A DNA stretch of 64,000 bases from 13-2-20CM-66-19 sp963824395 (GTDB lineage Bacteria; Pseudomonadota; Gammaproteobacteria; Steroidobacterales; Steroidobacteraceae), in the NCBI GenBank assembly GCA_963824395.1, contig CAWGPF010000005.1, forward strand, positions 1 through 64,000. Reading direction: 5' to 3'. Numbering within the stretch: position 1 is the stretch's first letter; every line of letters starts with the position of its first letter. The position numbers were made by a program, and so were the translations under genes. Under the pieces are notes generated by a model. The model was not told the origin of the DNA, ran no database searches, and saw nothing but the letters and a program-made list of their open reading frames with translations. Positions 40,023 to 47,249 of this stretch are shown piece after piece.

Positions 40023-40035
40023 CGCGGGGGCGCGG

Positions 40036-41454
40036 GTGCATTCGCTCTACTGGCGGATCTTCCTCGCCTTCTGGGTCGCCCTCGCGCTGATCCTCGTCGG
40101 CACGCTCACGGTTGCCGTCAATGCGACGGCGCACCGCACCGACAAGCCCTGGGTCGAGCGCGCCCGTCTCTACGGGGAGGCAGCGCGCGAATTCGAGGCC
40201 GGGGGGCCTGAGGCCCTCAGGCGCTGGCTCGGCTCGCTGCGCGGTGAGCTCTTCGCGCGCACCTTCGTGGTCGGCCCTGACGGCCACGAGCTCCTGGGGC
40301 GGCCGCTGCCCGCGTCCATCTACGGTCCGGGCGGCACCCCGGCACCGCCCGGCGCCGGTACCGACGCCGCGGTGGCGGCCATCTCGCCCATCGGCGGCGC
40401 GCTCGTCCTCATGACCGCCGCGGGCGGCACCTACCACGTGGTCGTCGGCCCGGTGCGTGACAGCCCGCGGCTGTTCGGGGAGCTCGAGCTCCCCGGCGTG
40501 CCGCTCACGCTCCTCATCATTGCGCTCGCCGTGAGCGCTGCGGTCTGTCTGGTCCTGGCACGCTACCTCGCCGCGCCCGTCGACCGCCTGCGGCTGGCGA
40601 CCCGCCAGCTCGCCAGCGGCGATCTGAACATCCGGGTGCTGCCGGCGCTCAAGGGACGCCAGGACGATCTCGGGCTCCTGGCGGCCGACCTGGATGCCAT
40701 GGCGGCACGGCTGCGCCAGCTGCTGGAGGGCAAGCAGCAGCTCCTGCGTGACGTCTCGCACGAGCTGCGCTCACCGCTCGCCCGGCTGCAGCTCGCCCTG
40801 TCCCTGGCGCGCCGCGACGAGCACGCCAGCGAGCGACACATCGCGCGGGCGGCCCACGAGGCCGACCGTCTCGAGCAGCTGATCGCGCGCACGCTGCAGC
40901 TGGTTCGCCTGGAGCGCCCGGTGCACGAGCTGCAGCAGGAGCACGTGGACCTCACGGAGCTCCTGCGCACCATCACCGCCGACGTCGCAATCGAGGCCGA
41001 CGCCCGCGGCTGCAGGGTCGACGTGGCGGCCACCGGCACGCTTTATGTGCAGGGCGACCCGGAAGTGCTGCGCAGCGCCTTCGAGAACGTGATCCGCAAT
41101 GCCGTGCGCTACAGCCCCCCCGATGCCGTGATCGACATCAGCGCAAGCGCCCTGCGCGAGACGGGGGGAGGGGAGGCGGTCGAAGTGCTGGTACGCGACC
41201 AGGGCCCCGGGGTGCCGCAGAGGGACCTCGCACTGATCTTCGAGCCCTTTTACCGGGTGGATGCCGCACGCGAGCACCGCAGCGCGGGCGGAGAGGGCCT
41301 GGGTCTTGCGATCGCGGCCCGGGCGATTGCCCTGCACGGGGGCCAGATCGAGGCCCAGAACGCCGCAGGGGGCGGCCTGATCGTGCGCGTCAGCCTGCCG
41401 TCAGGCGTCCCGGTACGAGCGCGGTACCAGCCAGCGGCGCCGGCTGCCGCGTAA
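40036..41454 (+). CDS. Sensor histidine kinase (CpxA/EnvZ-like)
   Basis: 472 residues from GTG 40036. Transmembrane helix 1 (residues 7-27), a periplasmic sensor of about 135 residues, transmembrane helix 2 (near 155-178), a HAMP domain, then the H-box DVSHELRSPLARLQLALS, N-box ENVIRNAVRYSPP, and G-boxes RDQGPGVPQRD and GGEGLGLAIAARAIALHGGQ. All catalytic boxes are intact. It pairs with the regulator 14 bp upstream. Its last 65 bp overlap the end of the convergent deacetylase gene, so the C-terminal tail (RARYQPAAPAAA) is coded on both strands. Confidence 0.88.
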   Translation: MHSLYWRIFLAFWVALALILVGTLTVAVNATAHRTDKPWVERARLYGEAAREFEAGGPEALRRWLGSLRGELFARTFVVGPDGHELLGRPLPASIYGPGGTPAPPGAGTDAAVAAISPIGGALVLMTAAGGTYHVVVGPVRDSPRLFGELELPGVPLTLLIIALAVSAAVCLVLARYLAAPVDRLRLATRQLASGDLNIRVLPALKGRQDDLGLLAADLDAMAARLRQLLEGKQQLLRDVSHELRSPLARLQLALSLARRDEHASERHIARAAHEADRLEQLIARTLQLVRLERPVHELQQEHVDLTELLRTITADVAIEADARGCRVDVAATGTLYVQGDPEVLRSAFENVIRNAVRYSPPDAVIDISASALRETGGGEAVEVLVRDQGPGVPQRDLALIFEPFYRVDAAREHRSAGGEGLGLAIAARAIALHGGQIEAQNAAGGGLIVRVSLPSGVPVRARYQPAAPAAA

Positions 41455-42355
41455 GGCCGCCGCGCTCCGGGGCGAGCAGGCCGCGCTGCTGCAGCACCTC
41501 GTGCATGGTGGTGAAGGCGAAGTCCCGCAGTACGCGGCGCAGGCGCGCCTCGCAGCGTGACAGGTTGGTGTAGTGGCGGAAGCGCGAGAAGGCCCCGACC
41601 TTGATGCGCGGCTGCCCCGGATCGATTTCCCAGGGATGCAGGTAGAAGGCGAACGGCCGGCCGCGCCGCTCGTTGATCTGCTTAAGACCGGCGCGCGTGA
41701 GCCAGTACGGCAGGATGCGGAAGTAACCGCCGCCTGAGACCGGCACCCGCACCCCGAAGAAGCTGGCCGCAGACATCGGGAACTCGGCGATCGTGCGCCC
41801 CGAGGGCGCGCTCACGCGATGCGGCTCGGGGTTGGCTCCGGGCAGGCCGTAGAGGTCGTGGTGAATGGGAAAGATCGAGGAGTCATAGCGGAAGCCGAGA
41901 TCGATGAGGACGTCGAGCGCCCACAGCGAGGCGCGCGTCACCGAGAAACTCGCGGCACGGTAGCCGGCGACTTCATGTCCGACGGTGTCCTCGAGGAAGT
42001 GCTTGGCGCGCACGGTCTCGGCGCGGAACGTGTCCGGGGTCTGCGTATAGACCAGCTGGTGGGAGTAGCCGTGGCAGGCCACCTCGTGACCGGCATCCGC
42101 GATACGGCGCACCAGCGCGGGGGCGCGTTCGGCCAGCCAGCCGAGTACGAAGAACGTCGCGTGCACCCCACGCTCGTCGAGGATCTCAAGCAGCTTCTCG
42201 GTGTTGGCCTGCACGCGCAGCTCGCGGCCTTGCCAGGTGTCGCGCGCGATCGCAGAGCTCAAGGCCGACACGTGGAAGTAATCCTCCACGTCCACCGTGA
42301 ACGCATTCAATGGTGGAGCTGCAGCGTCTGAGCGGATGTCGGTGTGGCCTTCCAT
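41390..42355 (-). CDS. Polysaccharide deacetylase of the PEP-CTERM-locus type (with DUF3473)
   Basis: 321 residues from ATG 42355. The opening NAFTVDVEDYFHVSALSS is diagnostic of the XrtA-locus deacetylase subfamily; the catalytic and metal residues are in FTVDVEDYFH, VACHGYSHQLVY and YRAASFSV. The C-terminal PFAFYLHPWEIDPGQPRIK and the following DUF3473-like segment (FRHYTNLSRCEARLRRVLRD) complete it. It probably deacetylates the locus polysaccharide. It lies alone on the minus strand, convergent with the histidine kinase, and upstream of it is the terminator of the PEP-CTERM gene. Confidence 0.87.
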   Translation of the reverse strand: MEGHTDIRSDAAAPPLNAFTVDVEDYFHVSALSSAIARDTWQGRELRVQANTEKLLEILDERGVHATFFVLGWLAERAPALVRRIADAGHEVACHGYSHQLVYTQTPDTFRAETVRAKHFLEDTVGHEVAGYRAASFSVTRASLWALDVLIDLGFRYDSSIFPIHHDLYGLPGANPEPHRVSAPSGRTIAEFPMSAASFFGVRVPVSGGGYFRILPYWLTRAGLKQINERRGRPFAFYLHPWEIDPGQPRIKVGAFSRFRHYTNLSRCEARLRRVLRDFAFTTMHEVLQQRGLLAPERGGLTRQPAPLAGTALVPGRLTAG

Positions 42356-42503
42356 GGGAGTAGGACTATAGCGAAGTGCTCTGCCGGATAAAGTAGGTAA
42401 AACACCCCATCTGTCGACTGCCGCAGCGCGGCGCACGCACTGCGCGCTCCCATCCGGGGACCGCTCCGCAGCGCAACGCGCGACATAATGGGCCCGCAAA
42501 AGC

Positions 42504-42528
42504 GAACGGCTCCCGAAGGGAGCCGTTC
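42504..42528 (-). terminator. Intrinsic terminator of the second PEP-CTERM gene
   Basis: Perfect 11-bp stem GAACGGCTCCC / GGGAGCCGTTC with a three-base loop, 26 bp past the minus-strand stop, followed on that strand by a short T-run (CTTTTG). A good Rho-independent terminator. Confidence 0.75.
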
Positions 42529-42554
42529 ACGGGATCGTCAACGTGAGGAAACGC

Positions 42555-42833
42555 TCAGACCTGTGCGCGCTTGCGTCTCAGGGCGAGAAAGCCAACCCCA
42601 CCCAGACCCAGAGCGAGCAGCGGGATCATGCCGGGTTCCGGCACGCCGCTCGCCGTCGAGGTCTGAGACGGACGGCTGTTCTGCTGGTCAGCGACCGGGC
42701 GACCGGGCCAGCGGTTGTGAACGACGGCGCATGCGCTCGATCCGCACATGGAGGCCGCTGCCGGCACGCTCCACGTCACGGCAGCAACCGCCGCAACACT
42801 CGCCATCCCTGCAATCAAAGTAATTCGCTTCAT
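42555..42833 (-). CDS. Very small PEP-CTERM sorting-signal protein
   Basis: 92 residues from ATG 42833 (GGAGG eight bases upstream). Signal peptide (MKRITLIAGMASVAAVAAVT, cleavage near AAA-S), a mature part of only about 36 residues with two cysteines (SMCGSSACAV), then the C-terminal signal VPEP at residues 64-67, a hydrophobic helix (MIPLLALGLGGVGFLAL) and RRKRAQV. A substrate for exosortase A. Like its counterpart at 7600 it lies upstream of the exosortase on the opposite strand. Function of the short mature chain is unknown. Confidence 0.87.
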   Translation of the reverse strand: MKRITLIAGMASVAAVAAVTWSVPAAASMCGSSACAVVHNRWPGRPVADQQNSRPSQTSTASGVPEPGMIPLLALGLGGVGFLALRRKRAQV

Positions 42834-43204
42834 CGCTGATCCCTCCAATGACCTGTCCTTGAGTTCCAGTGGACGGCTCGTCGCCGTACTCGGTCATCAG
42901 TCTTGTTGGTTCCTGAACTCGATTCTGCCACTCCTGCTGCAGCGTGCAAGCTGGACAGCGGGAGCTTGGAAGAAGCATATCAAAGCCTTCCGCTGCGGGT
43001 GTGTGCGATGCAACATATCAGGGGAGAAATGTGGTCCAGCTCACACAGTGACGCGCACTGACCCCAAAGGGTCGCTATGTCGGCCCGCCGCGACTGCCGC
43101 TATTCCCATGTAAATTAAAGACTTAGGCTGCCACTGTGACCGGCTTCACAACACCTCCCGTCGGGGATGCGCGACGTGTGAAGTTCCCTTCCCGGTGTGG
43201 CCAG
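42834..43204. other. Intergenic region upstream of the second PEP-CTERM gene
   Basis: About 370 bp between the PEP-CTERM gene (minus) and the palindrome. I looked on the minus strand for a GG-N10-GC sigma-54 pattern and found none convincing. No coding sequence is supported. Confidence 0.4.
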
Positions 43205-43228
43205 CAGAGTCCTACGCGTAGGACTCTG
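43205..43228. promoter_or_regulatory. Perfect 24-bp palindrome, candidate operator
   Basis: CAGAGTCCTACG followed directly by its exact reverse complement (43205-43228). With no loop it is better suited to binding a dimeric regulator than to forming RNA hairpins. It ends 23 bp before the -24 box of the sigma-54-type promoter. A binding site for an activator or repressor of the exosortase operon is inferred. Confidence 0.5.
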
Positions 43229-43250
43229 AAAAATAACTGATTAACTTCCT

Positions 43251-43266
43251 CGGCACACCCCTTGCA
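43251..43266 (+). promoter_or_regulatory. Sigma-54 (RpoN) -24/-12 promoter
   Basis: CGGCACACCCCTTGCA: GG (43252-43253) and GC (43264-43265) are exactly 10 bases apart. The sequence matches the consensus TGGCAC-N5-TTGCA at every position but the first. Transcription would start near 43277 and cover the FN3 lipoprotein and exosortase genes. Needs an NtrC-type activator such as PrsR, none of which is encoded in this window. Confidence 0.75.
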
Positions 43267-43374
43267 TTAAGTCCTCCGACGGTCGCTGACCGGGCTTTGC
43301 TTGCTCCCTCAGCCGCCGATTCCTGAAACGACGTGGACTGTCCGGTCCTGGCCGGGCATATGGGGGTTTGCGCC

Positions 43375-43755
43375 TTGAAATTAGCAAAAATCGTTCTCGC
43401 AGCGTGGCTACTGGCGGTGCTCGCCGGCTGCAACTCCAGCGACCAGGCTTCCTCGGCCTCAACGACGAGCAATCCGCAGGATCTGCCGGTCGGCAACGGC
43501 GTGGCGACGCTCTCCTGGGAGGCTCCGACCACCACCACCACGGGCGCCGCGCTCACCGATCTTTCCGGCTATCACATCTACTACGGCGTCGATCAGAACA
43601 ACCTCTCCGAGAGCGTGTCGCTGAATGGTGTCGGCATCCAGACCTACGTGATCGACAACCTCGGCTTGGGCACCTGGTACTTCGCCATCAAGGCGGTGAC
43701 CTCGGCGGGCGTGGAGAGCGAGCTGTCGGACGTCGTGAGCAAGACGATCAGCTGA
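43375..43755 (+). CDS. FN3-domain lipoprotein of the exosortase operon
   Basis: 126 residues from TTG 43375, with GGGGG about nine bases upstream; an ATG 15 bases earlier is in frame but less well spaced. The signal ends in the lipobox LAVLAGC, so the protein should be lipid-anchored. After a low-complexity Ser/Thr linker comes one fibronectin type III domain: ATLSWEAP, LSGYHIYYGV, and GTWYFAIKAVTSAG, ending SDVVSKTI. It closely resembles the C-terminal domain of the broken Ig/FN3 protein at 4913. It is 111 bp upstream of exosortase, under the sigma-54-type promoter. A matrix- or polysaccharide-binding role is inferred. Confidence 0.78.
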   Translation: MKLAKIVLAAWLLAVLAGCNSSDQASSASTTSNPQDLPVGNGVATLSWEAPTTTTTGAALTDLSGYHIYYGVDQNNLSESVSLNGVGIQTYVIDNLGLGTWYFAIKAVTSAGVESELSDVVSKTIS

Positions 43756-43866
43756 ATTTGGTCCGTCGGGCATCGCCGCGCTGTGGCGGCGCCTGCGTGA
43801 CCGCCGTCGCAGTGGCGCATCAGGACCCTACCTGTCCCTGGCGGGTATCTCGGTAGACTGTGCGCG

Positions 43867-45462
43867 ATGCCAACCTCCGGCTCTGTGCGTCTGTGGATGA
43901 TCCTGGCACTCGCGCTACTGGTGACGCTCGTGTGCTGGCCGAGCGCGCAGGTCCTCTACGGGCAGTGGACCGACTTCGTCAACATCACGTTCACGCACGG
44001 TCCACTGATACTCGCCGTGTGCGTGTATCTGGTATGGCGCGAGCGCGCCGCCATCGCGCGCGCGCCCGTTCAGCCCTGGCCGCTCGCGCAGCTGGCGCTC
44101 GCGGGCATGCTCGTCGCCTGGCTCATCTGCAGCTACGCGAGCATCCAGGACCTGCACATCACCATCTTCCCGGCCGTGTTCTGGCTCGCCATCGCGGCCG
44201 CCTTTGGCTGGCCCATCGCGCGGCTCATGTTCTTTCCTGTGGCGTTCTTCGGCTTCGCACTACCCTCGTGGGCGCAGCTCGGCAACTCGCTGCAAGAGCT
44301 GACTGTGCTCGCGATGCAGCTGTTTCTCGGCATGACCGGTCCCAATGCAGTGATCAGCGGCGACACCATCCACATACCCAATGGCAGTTTCGTGATCGAG
44401 GAGGGCTGCAGCGGGCTGCACTTCATGATCGTGGGTCTTGCGGTGGCGGCGCTGCACGGGCAGCTGCGGCGCGACCCCTGGCGAACGCGCCTCGGGCAGC
44501 TGGTGTTGATGGCGGGGCTTGCGCTTTTGGCCAACTGGGTGCGGGTATATACGGTGATCGAGGCGGGTTACCTGAGCGATATGCGCAATTACCTCGTAAG
44601 CGTCAGCCATTACTGGTTCGGCTGGGGCGTGTTTGCGGTGGCGCTGGTGGCTTTCTTCTGGCTCTCGACCTGGTTCACGCCAGCGCAGGAAACTTCCGGC
44701 GCACCGGCCGGCACGCCGCCACTGTCCCCGGCGCCGGCAGCAGCGACACCCCTGGGCGGCTTCCTGGCCGCAGTGCTGGTGCTGCTCGTGTTGCCCGGGG
44801 CGAGTCTTCTGGCACGCCGCACCCACCCGCCGGCGCCCCTGAGCACCGCTCCATTCCTCACGCTCACGGCGCCCTGGTCGGCGCTCACGCCGGTCGGGGG
44901 CTCCTTCTGGCTGCCGCAGTTCGAGGGCGCGGACGACAATGAGTACCTCACGGCCGTCAGTCCGCGGTATTGCAGCTCTGGCTGCGGTTTCCTCAGAGCT
45001 ATGGATACCGACGGCCCACGCGCAGACTACGTCGTCGTTCGACTATTACATTGCGCCAAACGGGGAAGACAACAATCGGGGCACCCTCGCCAGTCCATGG
45101 TCTATTACGGCGCTCAATTCAAAGATGGGCACTTATTCCGGGAACGGGTAGGGATCATCGGCGATGTGGGCGGTACGCAGACCGCGATTCAGTACGGTAC
45201 GGTCGGCGGTAGCAAGACGACGCTGCACTCGATGCTGAGCAACAGCAGCACTGGCGCAGCGATCAAAGTGAATGGCGGCAGCGCAAGTGCTTCAACCTAT
45301 CTCGGGTCCTGTACGAGTGCGGGCGCCTACAAAGTGGGCTGGGCAATCATCGACGGCGCAGATCCATCCAGCGGCAGCGCTCCGGTGAGCGCCACAGCGA
45401 TAACCATGGGCCAGGCGTTCTACGGAGTGACTCCCGTTCCGAATCCAGGATACACCACATGA
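43867..45462 (+). CDS. xrtA: Exosortase A lacking its EpsI domain, read through into a beta-helix gene
   Basis: Residues 1 to about 355 are exosortase A, with eight or more helices and the catalytic residues Cys181 (EEGCSGLHF), Arg226 (NWVRVYTV) and His248 (VSHYWFGW). The EpsI-type tail begins (FEGADDNEYLTA) but stops at about 44940. From there the frame runs through out-of-frame and then in-frame pieces of a decayed beta-helix gene, ending at 45462. The native C-terminal domain (present in the copy at 8169) is missing. The membrane catalytic core is complete, so activity is possible. The extra about 175 residues are accidental or a chimera. Confidence 0.8.
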   Translation: MPTSGSVRLWMILALALLVTLVCWPSAQVLYGQWTDFVNITFTHGPLILAVCVYLVWRERAAIARAPVQPWPLAQLALAGMLVAWLICSYASIQDLHITIFPAVFWLAIAAAFGWPIARLMFFPVAFFGFALPSWAQLGNSLQELTVLAMQLFLGMTGPNAVISGDTIHIPNGSFVIEEGCSGLHFMIVGLAVAALHGQLRRDPWRTRLGQLVLMAGLALLANWVRVYTVIEAGYLSDMRNYLVSVSHYWFGWGVFAVALVAFFWLSTWFTPAQETSGAPAGTPPLSPAPAAATPLGGFLAAVLVLLVLPGASLLARRTHPPAPLSTAPFLTLTAPWSALTPVGGSFWLPQFEGADDNEYLTAVSPRYCSSGCGFLRAMDTDGPRADYVVVRLLHCAKRGRQQSGHPRQSMVYYGAQFKDGHLFRERVGIIGDVGGTQTAIQYGTVGGSKTTLHSMLSNSSTGAAIKVNGGSASASTYLGSCTSAGAYKVGWAIIDGADPSSGSAPVSATAITMGQAFYGVTPVPNPGYTT

Positions 45463-45975
45463 CCGAAGGCGCCATGATCGAGGTGCTACCCTACAGCACG
45501 CGCTTCATCTCGCAGCGGCCAGGGCGCGGCATACGCCGCGTGGTTCGACAACAACTCAGGAGCTGGGCCGTTCAGTTGGTACAACAATCTCGTCTACTTT
45601 AAGACCTATGGCCAAGCCAACGGCTGGAACAGCGGATGTCTCAGTTACACGCCCGCTACGGGAATGTCGGGGAGTGCAATTAACAACAGCTACGTTGGAA
45701 CCGGAATGACCAGTTCGCACCTCGGGCGGCATCTCGCCAGCGCCTGGCGAGGCCTCGGTTAGGACGGAATTCCGTCTCGGGACGCTCGCCGTTTGCTGCT
45801 ACCCCTGCTGCGTTGAACGCCAACAGCTTTGCGATAACCGGTGCTGCGACGACCGCGGGTAGGAACAAGACAGCCTGTGGCGCGTTGGACGGATCTGGCC
45901 AAGTGGGCTGCAACTTTAGTTCCGTGAGACCGGCCGGCCCGGGGCCCGGGCGCCATCGCTCAGGTCATCTGGTCA
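44939..45975 (+). pseudogene. Decayed beta-helix protein gene, paralogue of 24397-25971
   Basis: ATG 44939 opens MSTSRPSVRGIAALAAVSSE and an AHA-Q cleavage site, then FDYYIAPNGEDNNRGTLASP. This is clearly related to the mature start of the Tat-exported beta-helix protein at 24397 (FDYYVSPSGSDSNAGTQASP). After a frameshift near 45150 it continues RVGIIGDVGGTQTAIQYG. Later in-frame pieces (AYAAWFDNNSGAGPFSWYNN, YTPATGMSGSAINNSYVGTG) are separated by a stop at 45462. A final piece (VNANSFAITGAATTAGRNKT) ends near 45970. Several frameshifts and lost parts make it non-functional. Confidence 0.65.
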
Positions 45976-46595
45976 CGCTATGAGATCGAAGCATCTGCGA
46001 TAGCTCAGGGCGCCTCGGCGAGGCGCTCGACCGACTCCGTCACCCCGTTGGGGTCCGGCTCGAACGCACGCTCGAACAGGTTGATTCGGAGTGCAGCGGG
46101 CGTGCAGTGGCAAAATCTCACCCGCTCGCGGCCTCAGACATTCGCGCTCCAGCGATTTCGCGACCCTAGGAAGGCTTCGAGCCAGGGTGCCGGCATGAAG
46201 CAAACTGGCAAGCTCGCGCCGAGCGACTCGATGCTTTGCGCTGAGGGCAGGGATCCAGGACTCCGGCTATCTGCCGTTTCTGGATTCCTTGGTTAATTGG
46301 GCACTCCCGAGCTGGAGCGGCGCATCCCCGGCGGCCGCAAGAGACATATCGAACGCCTCGCGCGCCTAGGCCGCGATGCCCTTGGCGTCTGTGATGCCGT
46401 TCACACCCGGTACACTCGAAGGCCTTTAAGCTGCGTCGCCATTGGGAGACGCAGCGGACGTTATATCCGGTGTGTAAAGAACATCCAAACCCCTGATCGG
46501 ACTGTTTTAATTTGCGAGTGACAGTTCCATTATTTCAACGGGTTTCGCTCCCTTGCTTTCTGATAGGCTCAACTTTTGAAACCCTAGGAACGGGT
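45976..46595. other. Region with no recognised gene
   Basis: 620 bp between the beta-helix remnant and the Wza gene. It has open frames on both strands but no motif or ribosome-binding site that supports a gene. The promoter for the Wza operon should lie in its last 150 bases, which are AT-richer. A partial sigma-54-like match there has GA in place of GC and is not convincing. Confidence 0.4.
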
Positions 46596-47244
46596 ATGCG
46601 ACCAAGCGTGCTGATGCTGGCCGGATGGCTGGCCATAACTCCACTAATTATCAGTTGCGCATCAAGCCCCTCGGCACCCGACCGCGGTGCCCGCCGCGAC
46701 CCCGACCGGCACGGCGACCGTGCCGGCGAAGGTTGCCGTCGCTCCGGATTACATCATCGGGCCCGGTGACACTCTGCAGGTGTTCGTGTGGCGCAACCCC
46801 GAACTCACCGTGACCGTGCCGGTGCGTCCGGACGGCAAGATCTCAACCCCTTTGGTCGAAGATATGGTGGCGGTCGGCAAGACCGCGCCGCAGCTGGCGC
46901 GTGACATGGAGGGGGTGCTCGGCGAGTACGTGCGCTCGCCCAAGGTCAACATCATCGTGACTACCGCCGCCAGCGCCTTCAGCCTGGTCAAAGTGGTCGG
47001 TCAGGTCGCCCATCCGCAGGCGTTGCCCTATCGTGAGGGCATGACGGTGCTCGATGCCGTGCTCGAGGTCGGCGGCCTCGGCCAGTTCGCCTCGGGCAAC
47101 CGCGCGCGCATCGTGCGCACCGTGAACGGCAAGGAGACCGTCATTCACGTGAAGCTCGCCGATCTCATGAACAGCGGCGCGACGAACGAGAACGTTCCGC
47201 TCAAGGCCGGGGATGTGCTGGTCGTGCCGCAGTCGATCTTCTAA
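46596..47244 (+). CDS. Wza-type polysaccharide export lipoprotein, one frameshift
   Basis: ATG 46596 (AGGAA upstream) gives a lipoprotein signal, WLAITPLIISC, with the lipobox cysteine. A one-base shift near 46680 leads to the main frame: APDYIIGPGDTLQVFVWRNP and VTVPVRPDGKISTPLVEDMV (the poly_export domain), then VVGQVAHPQALPYREGMTVL and LKAGDVLVVPQSIF (SLBB domain). This is the XrtA-locus export family, smaller than classical Wza. It should form part of the outer-membrane/periplasmic export channel. The first gene of a tight run with the chain-length and kinase genes (5 bp gap to the next). Locus 1 has no counterpart. Confidence 0.83.
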
Positions 47245-47249
47245 GGGAC

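Noticed and set aside
46565..46582. Sigma-54-like match AGGCTC...TTGA upstream of the Wza gene
   Set aside because: The -12 element has GA instead of the essential GC, so it is unlikely to bind RpoN.
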